This document shows, piece after piece, positions 1 to 12,000 of a DNA stretch of 64,000 nt; positions within the stretch are counted from its first letter, which is position 1; each line of letters opens with the position of its first letter. Source of the stretch: Dichetophora obliterata (Eukaryota; Arthropoda; Insecta; Diptera; Sciomyzidae); contig OY986437.1 of the NCBI GenBank assembly GCA_963920525.1, positions 96,349,175 to 96,413,174 of the forward strand, written 5' to 3'. Position numbers and translations under genes: made by a program. The notes beneath the pieces are model-generated. The model made no database searches. It worked only from the letters and a program-made list of their open reading frames with translations, and was not told the origin of the DNA.

Positions 1-407
1 CCGTAAAGTTTGGTGTCGATTGGACAAGGAGACGTGGTACCTCCCATATAAGCCAAATTTTCGGTATCAAATAGCTTTGGAGTTTTAGGTCGCACAGCCT
101 AGGAATTCAGTATTCGAACTAAATTTACACATGCAGGCTCACTGATTACATTTTATGGAAGTTTGGAAATGGGGGCGTGGCGGCAATGCACCGAGTTTTA
201 GCTTGTTAAATCATAAGAATTGTAGGATTTCTTAGAATAATGACTTTATCATAAGACATCTTTGCGCAAAAATGAGAATTTTAATATCGTTCTGAAAATA
301 AAAGTTTTGAATTTCGATGCAAACATTTCCGCTGTTTTTAAATTTTTTTGTATAAAAGTACAATAATAGTCATTAGCAAAAATAATTTTAACTACACGCT
401 TAAAAAT
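1..407. other. No gene seen; probable old repeat
   Basis: No coding pattern is visible. The stretch around 160-185 carries a GGGGGCGTGG word that also occurs in the degenerate repeats of the 47.5-50.4 kb region, which suggests old dispersed repeat sequence. I cannot assign it to a family. Confidence 0.3.
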
Positions 408-529
408 CATGTACACAGAGAAAACAACATTTTCAAAAGTGGCAGAAACGAGCTACTTTTAGAAACTTTTAACCCAGATTTTGCTTTTCTAACGTTTATT
501 TTAATTTTAATAACGAACATTTTTAAATG

Positions 530-870
530 AAATAGTAAAACGTTTATTTTCATTTTAAAAACGAACATTTTAAAATGAAATAGTAAAACGTTTACTTTTA
601 TTTTAAAAACTTACATTTTAAAATGAGATTCTAAAATGTTCGTTTGGTTTTTAACAATGGATATTTTAAAATGCTGTAGTAAAACGTTTATTTTCATTTT
701 AAAAATGAAAATTTTTAAACGAGATTCTAAAATGTTCGTTTGATTTTTAATAATGAATATTCTCAAATGTAAAATGTTTATTTTCATTTTAAAAACGAAA
801 ATTTTAAAATTAGATTCTAAAATGTTCGTTCGATTTGTAACAATAAACATTTTAAAATGCAACGGTACAA
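530..870. repeat. Tandem short-word array, left arm
   Basis: Imperfect units of roughly 50-95 bp, each containing TTTATTTTCATTTTAAAAA followed by ACATTTTAAAATG and, in the later units, GATTCTAAAATGTTCGTT, repeat about five times. The units contain internal palindromes. This array explains the open frames seen on both strands here. Confidence 0.65.
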
Positions 871-1299
871 CAATTGCTTATATTTTAAAAACGAAAATGT
901 TCACTTTTCCCATTAATTCAAAAAATTTGCAGAAATTCGCATTTCCTCTATTAATTAAAAAAAGCTTTATTGGTTTTAAAAATTACAGTTTTATTTTAGT
1001 TATTTTATCATCAGCTATGTTCATCTCGTTAAAGTTTTTTAGATAATTATACTGTATCCCAGCGTCTATAAAAAAATAGAATTTTGTCAGATATTATTAA
1101 TTTTATTTAAAATATTTACCTTTTGGTTGTGGCAGCAAACGCTCCAACTTAAACTCTTTCATTACTTTCTTGCAGACAAACTGCAGAGTGATGAAATCGA
1201 GAATGAAAAATATTTTATTTTCTGAACAAATATCAAATACATAATGAAACATATATCAATGAAACATATATAACAAACAATTCGTGATTAACTAGTGTT

Positions 1300-1668
1300 C
1301 GTAAAACGTTCGTAGTTGTTTTAAAAACGTTTCCTTTCACTTCTCTATTTAAAAATGTGCGTTTTCACTTTTGTATGGCGTAAAATGTTTTTAAAAATAT
1401 TCATTTTATCCTAATTTATCATAGTAAAATATTCGTGGTTGTTTTAAAAACTTTTCATTTTACTTTTCCATTTAAAAATGTGCGTTTTCATTTTTGTATG
1501 GCGTAAAATGTTTTTAAAAATATTAATTTTATCCTAATTTATCATAGTAAAATATTCGTGGTTGTTTTAAAAACGTTTCGTTTTACTTTTCCATTTAAAA
1601 ATGTGTGTTTTCATTTTTGTATGGCGTAAAATATTTTTAAAAATATTAATTTTACTAAACGTTTTTAA
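1300..1668. repeat. 123-bp tandem repeat, about 2.9 copies
   Basis: The landmark word TATGGCG occurs at 1374, 1497 and 1620, a constant spacing of 123 bp. Each unit also contains TTGTTTTAAAAAC, CATTTAAAAATGTG and a TCATAGTAAAATATTCG block. Units differ by only a few bases, so this array is younger or better homogenised than the left arm. Confidence 0.85.
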
Positions 1669-1699
1669 AATGTGCGTTTTTGATTTTTTGTTTTCTCAG

Positions 1700-4520
1700 T
1701 CTACTAAATTTTAAACTTTTTTGGATTACATGAAGAACAACACAAAAAAATATTACTTTTAAATCAGCAAAAAGTTTAAAATTTTGATAATACATGTAGC
1801 AAAAAAAACAACCATATAAACACATTAACTGAAAATTGAATTTGGCAGTGACCATTTTCTGATTTGAACCCTCGTACTCTGACGGTCCGAAAATTTTTTT
1901 TTAATTTAGATTTTTTATATAAATTTTTCTATTCATTTAAAATTTTTTTGAAAACTTTTTAACAGTTTCTTCATACAGAACCTTAATGTCTTATTCACTT
2001 ATTTTACTCACTTTTTAATAAAGTTTCGCTTCATTTGAATCATTACGAGTGCAAGAAAGCTTTCGGGAACGTGAGCTCGACACCCAGCTCGGACAGCTTA
2101 TTTTTTTAAATTTTGATTTTTTTTTTTATAAAATCTTCTGTTCTTTTAAAAATTTTTTTAAAACCTGTTTTAACAATTTTTTATGCAAAACTTTAATGCG
2201 AATTTGTAGTCGAAAAGTAGACTAAACCATATACTTTTTAGATTTAAATAAATTAAACTAAAGAAGGAAGCGAAAAATAGTAATTTTTTGATTAAGAATG
2301 TCTTTAATCCAAAGATTGGATTCAAAATTAATCCAAAATTTTTAACCGTGTACCTTTTCTCAAAAGAGGTCCAAGTATTGACGTTTGACTCAAAAAAGTA
2401 TTCAAAAGTTGTTTTTGTTGCAAAATTAAAAACTATTACAAATTGAATAACATTTATTACAAAAACTGTTTATATGAAAAAATTATTAAACTGTTTTTGT
2501 CATCAAAATAATAAGGTTTTTCAAACCCTATGATTTTTTTGAGACATTTTTTCCCAAAATATGGTTTTTGTATTTCTTACAAAATAGTTAAGTCTCATAT
2601 ATAATTTATGTGAAAATATGACACCAATATGAAATATTTACTCATAAATAACGTCTTCAAAAGAGAGATGCATTTGTGTTCTTCTACGAGTAGTAAGCAT
2701 TATTCTTGTGATAGAGATATTGTATTTTGTGCGAAACGTGATATTTCAGGTTAAGTACAGGTCTTCTTAAAAGTAGCTCAGTTGCAAGCAGTATAAATAC
2801 CAAGTATTCAAAATTGTTCGTAAAAACCGTTCTTGTCTTTGATAGAACAAAATGTAAAGTTTTTAACATAAAGAAGCATTTTTTTCAAACAATCAAATCA
2901 CTTGCAAAACTAGGCAAAATTTTATATAACTATTTTTGACTGGATTTATTTCTGCATTATTCCAAAACCATTTTTTTGCTCAGATAAAATATTCAATTGC
3001 ATAAATATCCGCTCTCTAACACTTTTCTAGAATTTCGTACCACTACGTATTTTGCAATTTTTACTTTCTCAAATTTTTTTAACATGAGAAATTCACCAAA
3101 AATACATTTGCCACGACACACTTAATAACAACATATGATTACATACTTAATAGCATATCTAATATCATAATATATGCTTCTACTATACTTTGACTTAGCT
3201 CTGACGAAAATAAGTTGTGTCTTTTAAGAGCTCACGTAATTTTCGAAGATATCAATATAAATGATATAAAAGCTCTAGTATCGCGAGGCAGAAAAATTTA
3301 TGTTATTTAAATCTTCAAAATAAAATTTCATCAAAATCATATTAATCATACCCAAATTGGCAAAACTAAACAGCGCACAAAGAAAAAATTTCCACAACTT
3401 TAACAAAAAAAAATTTAAATATCACGTGCTGCATTCTCTGTAGCCTGATTCATCGACGATATTGTGGAGACAGCAAGGCAAAAGTAATCTGTAAACAATT
3501 CTAAAATATGTCATCAGAACTTGTTAAGACTTCAACAAACTTATTTTATTTTTTCTTTGCTGTTCATACTGCTCCTAGCCTAACCTAGTTTTACTTCCTG
3601 CCACCACAAGGCACTCAAAAGATACTTAAAATTTCCCCAATGCAACATAAAATCTTCGGAAATTGCAAAATCGAGGACAGCCAGAGCAGCGTCTTGGTAT
3701 CGAGAATTGAACTTTCGATTGGTTTTATTTTAGCTTTGACTGTCTGTGACATTAGCAAAGATATCATCAGTGGTTTATTATTGGTTTTTTTTTAAATTTG
3801 GACTTATTTGCGTTGCTTTTAGGTAGAACGTGATGAGATTTAATGCAAGGAAGCTTGTTTACCGCAGCAGAAAATAGATAATTATGGGAAGACGAAGTTT
3901 AGGAAATAGGGATTTTTTATATCTACGAGTAGAATGTTAATGTCAATTTATAGCAAATTTGCAAGACGTGAATTTGTGACATTTAAGAAATTATGAAAAC
4001 TAAAGATCTTTTGATGGATATGTTTGGCAGGTGGAGATGTTGTTCAATCAATCAAGTTCAATCTTATTTATATTTGGTTCAAATTCTTGAACAAAAGAAC
4101 AGAAAGTGATTTAGAATAGTGCGGATACTTCCTGCAACTTGTCTTTGACACAACTTGGATTAAAAAAACGAAAAAAATGTGCCATTTTAAGTCGTTCACT
4201 TATATGAAAATTTTTCTTATCAAATGTGTTACGCTAATGAATCGCAGTAATATGAAGAAAATGTAGAACTTTGCATTTGGCAGCACTTGAACTCTTATTG
4301 GAACTTCTTTTTATACCCATTCTCTCACTCACTCACTCACTCGGCTTCAAACAGCCTCACATAAATGCACACATTTAACAAATGACACCATTTTCAGGTA
4401 CTTGTAACTTTTATGCGTTTCCTTCTCGCCACGGGTGGCTTGTTTTGCGAGTTGCATGCAGTTTTAGATGAAGTCTTGCCTGCGTCTTTCAGGTTGCCAT
4501 GCCATGTTATGCTACATAAG
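1700..4520. other. Gene-less AT-rich stretch
   Basis: No exon, RNA gene or long open frame is convincing. Two points stand out. A minus-strand tRNA box-B-like word (GGTTCAAATC) lies at about 1860-1872. An element end reading AACCGTGTACC lies at 2345-2355, the inverse of the TACACGG end at 43394; just before it are GGATTA/TAATCC words. The rest is unremarkable. Confidence 0.4.
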
Positions 4521-4610
4521 TGCAAGGGTGTCCGCAGGATTTGTTCTAGGGGGCTCAAAAAAATAAAGGACTCTGGAATGCACATAAGGAAAATAAAAAT
4601 ACAACCTATA

Positions 4611-4838
4611 CAGTGGTGGCCATACAATTAGAAACGATGACTTCAATCTTATATTTCTTTTCACAACTTTTTTGTAATGAGTCTCTCTTCATTGCAGGTC
4701 CCGTTATATACTCACTCCAGTGTAATATGTTGTTAGATGTGTAAATATCAGCAAATACTTTAGACAATTTCTCACAATCGCAAAAACAGTAGCAACACGT
4801 GTTTATGAGGGTGGACACATAATAAGAAACGCGTACCT
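4611..4838 (+). repeat. Left IR/DR arm of the Tc1-like element
   Basis: The outer direct repeat is at 4611-4636. A diverged inner copy (GGTGGACACATAATAAGAAACG) lies at about 4810-4831, in the same orientation and some 197 bp from the outer one. In IR/DR elements these repeats are transposase binding sites. The shared core is GGTGG...CATA...AGAAACG. Confidence 0.8.
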
Positions 4839-4934
4839 TAATTTTGGAAATTTTTTATATTTTCAACGTAAGTTGTTGTTTTTTTATTTCTTTAATTTAG
4901 GGTTAACTAATTTTTATTATAATATAGTGTAAAT

Positions 4935-5970
4935 ATGGGTAAAAACAAGTCGCGCACGTCAGAACTTCGTAAATTAATTGTGCGCTGCTATCAAGACGAA
5001 AAACAATCAATGTCAGCCATAGCAAAAAGATTTTGCTGTTCTAAAAAAATGGTTTTTGGAGCAATAAGGCAATTTAAGAAGACTGGAAGTTTTGAGAACC
5101 CAAAAAGAATTCAAATGCCAAGAAAAATCACTCCATATGATGATAGAATTATTTGTAGAACCAGTAAAGCCAACCCATTTTTGACCTCAACTGAAATTAA
5201 TGCCATTGTAATGCCTCAAATATCGCAGAATATTTCATGTAGAACCATAAGGCGTCGATTACAAGAAGCTGATTACAAGATTTCTACATGGATGCATTAC
5301 ACGGAAAAAACCGCACGTCTCAAAAAAAAATATGACGAAGCGTTTACAATTTGCCAAAGAGCACCTGTAAAAACCTCTTACATTTTGGAAAAAGATCCTC
5401 TGGAGTGACGAATCGAAGTTTAATTTATTTGGATCAGACGGTAAATCTTATGTAAGACGGCCAGTGAACAAATCTTTGGATCCCAGATACACTATCAAGA
5501 CTATCAAACACGGTGGAGGAAATGTGATGGTATGGGGTGCATTCAGTTGGTTTGGCGTTGGCCCGATACATCGCATAGATGGACGAATGGACCAACACCA
5601 ATATAAAAATATACTGGAAACTGTAATGGAACCATTTTCGTTTGAAAATATGCCAGTTACGTATATTTTCCAGCAGGATAACGATCCTAAGCATACTTCC
5701 CGAGTTGTGAAGCAATGGTTTATGGATACGAATACTAATGTTTTGTCGTGGCCACCGCAAAGTCCAGATTTAAACCCAATTGAAAATTTATGGACAGATG
5801 TCGAAAGAGGTTTAAAAACAAAAATACCCAAAAATAATGACGAACATTTTCGAAATATAAAAGAAGTTTGGGAATCGATACCATCCTCCAGATGCCGAAG
5901 TTTGGTTAAGAGTTTGCCAAGGAGATTGACAGAAGTTATAAAAAATAAGGGTTATCCTACGAAGTACTAA
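4935..5970 (+). pseudogene. Tc1-like DD34E transposase, one frameshift
   Basis: The protein would cut and rejoin DNA at the element's ends. Reading starts at the ATG at 4935. The first ~110 residues look like paired helix-turn-helix DNA-binding domains, with an ELRKLIVRCYQ helix and a basic linker. The frame runs to a stop at 5406-5408 in the first phase, but the homologous reading shifts by one base near 5380-5390 and continues as W-S-D-E-S with the first catalytic Asp at 5407-5409. The second Asp is at 5677-5679 (QQDNDPKHTS) and the Glu at 5782-5784 (NPIENLW), exactly 34 residues apart, so DD34E. It ends at the TAA at 5968-5970. All three catalytic residues are present, and the frameshift is the only clear lesion. 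About 345 residues in total is normal for the family. Confidence 0.93.
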
Positions 5971-6033
5971 GTTGTTTTTCCATTATTTTATAATACATTT
6001 TTAAAAAAGATAGAATTAAATATTACTTTTGTT

Positions 6034-6257
6034 ATCGTTTCTAATTCCATGACCAATGCGTTTTTTGAGTTCAATAAGAAAATCTAGTTTGCACCTTTCA
6101 CAAATATTCCTACATTTCGAAATATATCTAGGATATACAGTAATAAATGAGCCTTATAACATATGATATCTATTTTCTTAATTTTCGTTGTAAGGAAGTA
6201 GTGATGATATAAAATTAAAATGCTAAGTGGGTGTTTCTAATTGTATGGCCACCACTG
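6034..6257 (-). repeat. Right IR/DR arm of the Tc1-like element
   Basis: The outer repeat is at 6233-6257, the exact inverse of the left end. A second, diverged copy (ATCGTTTCTAATTCCATGACC) lies at about 6034-6055, in the same orientation and about 198 bp inside. The spacing mirrors the left arm, which supports a functional IR/DR pair. Confidence 0.8.
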
Positions 6258-6629
6258 TATAATTCTATTTTCTGATATTTTTGGCACTAATTTTGTTAGC
6301 ATGATACGCCGGTTGACACACGCTTGTACACATAAGAAAATTATACATATTTCAAAGACGGGATAAAAATCTTGCTCGTATCATGCCCGAAACATTTTCA
6401 AATTTAATATTTTTTTCATGTACAATAATTTCAAAATTTTTTTTCTCAACAAATATTCTTAGTAATTTAGTAAATTAAATAATGTAAGGTCTCCATTATC
6501 TTTAAATAAAATCGCATTAATTACTATTCAGCCCCAAAGTTTTCCTCTTTTCAAATAAAAATACAAAAATTTCGCAATATTTTTGTTTTTAAATGAATAA
6601 AACCATTAAGACCATGAATAGACCATTTT

Positions 6630-6770
6630 CCAGTTTTGGAGGCATTTAACTCATAAGCCAATTGCGAGCGGCCTGACATTTATCAGATTTGGATTTAGGA
6701 GGTAAAAATCCATATATTCCGCAAAAATTAAGAATAAGCGTTGTCGCTATTCTTGAAATATTGCCCGCAT
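6630..6770 (+). repeat. Dispersed repeat (GCGAGCGGCCTG family)
   Basis: The block with TTGGAGGC, AACTCATAAGCCAATTGCGA, GCGGCCTG, GGATTTAGGAGG and CGCTATTCTTGAA also occurs at 34205-34350 (same strand) and inverted at about 33750-33890, where the latter two form arms of a foldback element. This is therefore a related fragment of that family. It has no coding content. Confidence 0.7.
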
Positions 6771-7540
6771 GGACATGAACTGACTTATTTCTTTTTTCAA
6801 CATGCATCAGTTTTAGCAGCATGCAAGTTACTAAAATTGTGTTTGAAAGCATACCTTTTATATAAATTATTTACAAAATGTATTTTTTTTAATTCAAAAT
6901 GTATGAATTAATGTATAAAGAGGTACAAGCTTAGATGGGTTTTGGGATCCATTAATTTTCTAAAAATATTGCAGAACCTCCCCGCAAGGCTTGATTCTGA
7001 ATCCTGGATATAATACAGGCACGTGACGTGAACAAATCCAGAAAATTCTCCAGAAATAGGTGGACGCCTGTAAAAAGACGTGAATTTGAAGAAGTATAAA
7101 ATAAATGCTCCAAATCGAGTTTCCTATTTAAATTTTAGTCATAAAAAAACTTTTGATTATAAGATATTCTAATGTAAAAGCGTTTTCTTAACAAGAATTT
7201 GCCATCAGATTTCTTTAAAAATTAGTGCTTGATCTAAAATTAGCCTATTTTATTCAGAATTTCCTCATTTTTCCGCTTTTGAATTAGAAGCTTTGCCCTC
7301 GCCTAGATCGCAGCAATTTTCTAAAATTTAAATGCTGCAAGATTGTTGTTTACGAAAAATTAAAAAATTATCCAAATCTTTTTTACAGAAAAATGAAAAT
7401 TTATGACGACTTTTGGGAAAACATTTTGTTTTTTAAATTCATTTTACTTTGATTTCTTCTTGTGTTTAATTACTTGAAAGCATAAATTTGCTTATCGTCC
7501 AAGTTCATATGCAATAATGGCTTAAATGCCCCTTACCATC
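6770..7540. other. Gene-less AT-rich stretch
   Basis: No exon-like open frame, RNA gene or clear repeat boundary was recognised in this interval. Confidence 0.4.
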
Positions 7541-8010
7541 TGTTGCTCCGAGGAATGATCTTCGACTAATAGCGATATCATTTCTTATCATTCCTAAATT
7601 TCTGGTACGAATAACTTCGTAATTTCTGACATTACATTCGTAGTATATACTAATGGCTTCGTATTTAGTATTAGTTGAGTATATAAAAATTTACAACCGA
7701 AATCTTTCAGCCTGGTTTGTTGAACAATTACCAAATATAAGGAAATGTATGATTGCAAGGTGGCCGTAATCTACTGAAAGAGTACGAGGCCCGTAAGCTA
7801 AAAACCGTGGTTTAAACCCAAGCTCAGATAGAATGTTTTTTTTCGTTATTAGTAAATATATATCGTACGAATACATTTGATTTGTACAAATAAAATATGT
7901 ACCAAACTATGTCTAATTTATGAATCCTAATCGTGACTAAAAACTACGAAAAAAATTCGTAGAATAGACGCAATTATTAGTAATACACAAAATTTTTTGG
8001 GTGTAAGAAT
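7540..8010. mobile_element. ATTCGTA-rich element with tRNA-like core
   Basis: Variants of ATTCGTA/TACGAAT crowd both sides of a central block. The right edge reads AATTTTTTGGGTGTAAG (7988-8004), close to the inverse of the ACACTCAAAAATT end at 8372. The left edge is not defined. In the core (about 7756-7835, + strand) TGGCCGTAATCTACTGAAAGAGT resembles box A and GTGGTTTAAACCCAAGC resembles box B of a tRNA. No protein is encoded. Confidence 0.4.
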
Positions 8011-8371
8011 ACGTATTGAAAAGTGCCTGTGAAACAAGGGTAAGTGAAATAGTATCGTAACTTATCACTGCGACGGGTACAACATACTATTTAAAAATGC
8101 ATGCATAGTTTAGCTCAGCTTTATTTATAAATAAACCTTAAATGTACTATTTTTGAGTTCTCTTTAAAATATATTTACATAAATGTATTCCGAAAATATC
8201 GTCATATAAAATCAAAAAACCATAAGTTACAATAAATTGAAAGTCGACTTTTAGATTAATTATTGATGTACCTTATCAATATACATGTTCCTGCTAAATT
8301 TTACACTCCTGCAACTAAAAACGACGTTTTTACTAAAAAAGCTATAAAATCCCTAAGTTTGAGCGCAACTA

Positions 8372-9066
8372 CACTCAAAAATTTGTGTGTGTAAGTATAA
8401 CTAATGACTGCATTCGTTTTACGAGTTTTATTCGTTGTTTTCAGTCACGAATAGGATTCGTAGAATAGACGTATATTACGAATATTTTATTCGTAAAAAC
8501 CAGCAAAAAAAAAAATTCTGTCTAAGCTGGGGTTTGAACCTCGGCTCTATAGCATACAGGCCAAGCACTCTGCCGGTAGGTTCCTTATGTTCTGTAGATC
8601 TTCTTAAAACAAGGCTAAACGATTTCGGTTTTCAATTTTTTAAACTCTACTAATAATTCATACATTCTACTAATAATTCGTACGGTCAGCATACAAATGA
8701 ATTGTTTCTACTAATATTATTTTGCTTTCGTAAATAGAAAAAAAGCATTAGTAAATACTACGAATGTAATGAAAGAAATTACAAAGTTATTCGTGCGAAA
8801 AATTTACGAAATTATTTATATATACACAATCATTCGTACAATGCACTAATACGAATTGATTTATTTTTGTCTACGAATATCATAAGTATATAGAACAAAT
8901 ATATTCGTAGTACTACATCAGGCATTAGAAAGATTTTACGAATGAATTCGTAAAGATATCACAATAAAAATACTTTGTACATTGTACGCATATTTAAAGA
9001 ATGTACGAATATTTTTTTTAATAATATCATTCGTAGAAATTTTACTAATAAATTTTTTGAGTGTAC
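8372..9066. mobile_element. ATTCGTA-rich foldback element with tRNA-like core
   Basis: The ends are inverted: ACACTCAAAAATTTG at 8372 and AATTTTTTGAGTGTACA at about 9050-9066. Both arms are dense in TACGAAT/ATTCGTA. The core at about 8525-8585 reads on the minus strand as a tRNA-like block, with GGTTCAAACCCC as box B and an AGTGCTTGGCCTG stretch before it. It is non-coding; the roughly 72-residue open frame across the core is incidental. Confidence 0.5.
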
Positions 9067-12000
9067 AATTACAATTTAGAAAGTTTTTTGACTCTCCCGA
9101 AAAAATTTTTAATTGTAGCTTACGGCTTTTTGATTTAAATGAAGATATTTAAACATTTTCACTGCCTAGGAGAGGAAAGTGGGCCCCTTTCCCCCTGCAG
9201 ACGCTTATTCGTAAGTGTGAGTTTATGTTTTCCAATAAACCAAGAAACGGATATGATCCACATAAAGCGGAAGCTTTAGCGTTTCTATCCACAAATAAGA
9301 GACGTAAACGAGTTCATTACGGATGCTTCAACGTCAGCCAAGGGATATTTTTATGTTCTAAAACAAACTCGCGTTAATGCAAAAACATTCAATGGACATG
9401 TTATTATGAAATAAGTACAAACATAAAAATTTAAGACGTACATGTTACAAGACGGTTACTAGTAACTATATAATTCAAAGGATAACTCATGCAGACATAC
9501 TTTTTCAAAAATACAAAAACAAAAAATTAATTTTATAGAGTTATCCTTATTATCATACAAAATATCCATTATTTACATTTATTTTTTAAAAATTATTTTT
9601 TCGCATATTGACCGAAACTGCGGCTATTGTAATATACGTTAGAATAGAGAAAAAAATATAATTAAAGGAGATACATCAATTTACGCATTTGTTGATTACA
9701 ATTCAAAAATATGAAAGAAGATATTAATTGAAATTCAGTATTTTTAACAGATAGAAAGGTTTTAACAAATAAGAAAATAATACGAATATCATAAAAAAAA
9801 GCAAATCAAAACCAAAATATCAGACAGCACAGGAGCGTTGCGTTTTCAAGACAAACAAGGTCAAGTTAGAAACACTTTATGTGTCCTTACTTGATAAAAG
9901 CACTCAATAAAAGTTATCGGTGAAGTCGTCATAAACAAGGTCTCATAACCAATAAAACACCACTCCAGTTAATATGTATATAATATATATCGTTCTGTCT
10001 TCCTGAAGCCGGTGGGATCCTGGCTTGACAGGTGGCTGGCTTGACAGGGGCGGATGCAGGAAAATATTTTGGGGAGGTGGAGGTGGTGCTTAAAAATATT
10101 TATGTACGTTTTAAATGTACGCATAGTTTATTTATTAGATATGTTATCAGTAAATCAAATCACTGTGTTTTAGCATTTTTGCACGTAACGTTACGTACGA
10201 TTTGTACGAAGAATTTTTAAAAATAAAGAATGAAAAAGACTTATTTTTAAAACGTTTTTTTTTATTTGCGTATTAAGTTGCAGTATATTAAGTAAAAACA
10301 ATGACAACAATTGGCCCAAAGGATTTAAAGTTATAAGCAAAACTATGTGCTGGCGTTACATTATAAAAAACAGAAGGAATTTTTGACTTAGATTACAATA
10401 TTTGTAAAACTCTCTGAATTGAGCAAGACTTTTTGTATACAACTTTTTTAAAAGGATTTTCAAATAATAAGTTTATTTTCCAAGTGATCAAATTTGAAAT
10501 CTTCTCTGGTTTTTTTTTTACTAGACTTTTTGATCTGGCGTTACGTCACTTAAATGCCAATTGTAGTTCAATTGGGTAATTAAGTAATTAGGTAGTTAAG
10601 TAATTATGCAATTTAGTAATTAATAAACAAATTTAATATATTAGCCCTTCATTGCCTCAACCAGTTTTTCATTACCTTTAGCCAATGCCTACCATTTTTT
10701 TATTTTACGAAACATTTACGAGAAGAAAAACGTCATTTGTGAAACGGTGGAAACGATTTGATGGTAAATGAATTTATGTATTAATTGCTTTAATTGGTAA
10801 AATTAAAATGTTTCTCTTAGACAATATCATAAAATAAAATGTTTTTAATTAGTTAAATTTTTTTGGTAATGATAGACTTTTCTGTGGAAATGTCCAGATA
10901 CGATTTTAATCTGTGTTGAGCAGGAATTATAAATTCAGTACAAAAGCATTGAATTCAGTACTTTTCGGTTTTCAAAAGTATCATGGTACCCCCGCGATGA
11001 TTTCAGTACTTTTTAAAAATATTGTAATTTTTATAATATTTCTAGCCGAAATTTAGATATTTTGAAGTTTTAAGAATATTTTGGAATAAAATTACTTATT
11101 AGGTATTTTAAAATATGCACTTTCGAGATGGATATCGCGACAGAAAGGAGCACCTTTAGCATTATTTTACTTTAAGCAATTTTGAAGTAGATAGAAAAAC
11201 TAAGAATAAAATTTATTGCTGAAGGATTAGTGATGTTTATTAAATGTTATTTGTGTTCCTTTCATTCGTTAAAGACAGTAAATGATGTATTTATAACACG
11301 TTAAACTTTCTTATTTTGGTAAATGGGTAGGAATTTTATTAAAATCGGTGCTTCAAAAAATTAAAAAATTAATGTACGTTTTTATATATATATGTAGTTC
11401 ATAAGTTCTTAATTTTAATTCAGAAACTTACAACTTTTTTAAATCCGCTAAGTACCAAACTGAAAATTGGAATTATCTTTCTTGGTGTAGAGATGAAAAT
11501 GAGCGTTCACTTGAAGAAATTGAAATCGGAAGGGTTGCGCTTAAAAATTTCTAGAGTGGCGTATGGAAAATAGATTTTGCACCCCGAAAGACGGAGTCCT
11601 TATCCTTTTTAAAGATCTCTATACCAAAAATAAAAGTATTTAAGTACATATACAAGGGTGGAATTGGCTGAGGTGATAGTAAATAGTTGAAAATTAAAAT
11701 CACTATTGCTCTACGTTAGGTGATTATAAAATTGATAATCGCTTTTAGCTATCGATTTTACTTGACAGCGTTTTAGTGGTTTTAATATATTTTTAACGAT
11801 TTAATTTTTTACTCAAAATAAAATAAGAGGCAAAAATAAAAAAAGCAAACAATAATTATGTGAAACAAATAACTTCAAGTGACTTCTGTGCATTCTATAT
11901 GAACCTTTTCCAGTTTACATAATAAAGTGAAATATTTACTCCATTGTTTTTTTTTTAAAAAAAGGAATGCAGAAAATAATAATAATAAAAAATACGACTT

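Larger units (their letters stand above)
412..1700. mobile_element. Repeat-armed MITE-like element (TTTTAAAA word)
   Basis: The left edge reads TACACAGAGAAAAC (412) and the right edge reads GTTTTCTCAGT (about 1690-1700), an imperfect terminal inverted repeat. Between them both arms are built from variants of one word (CATTTTAAAA, AAAACG, ATGTTCGTTT) in both orientations, as in a foldback element. No transposase is encoded; short open frames here are products of the repeat. No target-site duplication was recognised, so the outer limits are uncertain. Confidence 0.4.
4611..6257 (+). mobile_element. Tc1-like DNA transposon with IR/DR ends
   Basis: A 1647-bp element starts CAGTGGTGGCCATACAATTA and ends with its exact inverse; at least 25 terminal bases match perfectly. 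TA dinucleotides flank both ends (4609-4610 and 6258-6259), as expected for Tc1/mariner. It carries one transposase reading frame broken by a single frameshift. Related internal copies of the end sequence lie about 200 bp inside each terminus (IR/DR arrangement, known from Sleeping Beauty and Bari-type elements). Perfect ends and a nearly intact frame indicate a recent insertion. Confidence 0.95.
4525..6570 (+). repeat. Old dispersed repeat, split by the Tc1-like element
   Basis: The bases 4525-4610 and 6258-6570 together match, in order, the reverse complement of about 29085-29510. Shared landmarks are TCCGCAGGATT.GTTCTAGG, GGACTCTGGAA, ACCTATA, GCATGATACGC, GGTTGACACACGCTTGTACA, TCGTATCATGCC and AGGTCTCC.TTATC. 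The match is interrupted precisely by the Tc1-like element, so this copy existed before the insertion. The family itself is not identified. Confidence 0.75.

Noticed and set aside
412..1700. CRISPR-like array
   Set aside because: The repeats are degenerate, have no unique spacers of constant size, and the genome is eukaryotic.
9160..9420. RNase H-like fragment (NEFITDAS reading)
   Set aside because: One short Asp-containing phrase without a second motif or frame continuity; not enough to call a retroelement.
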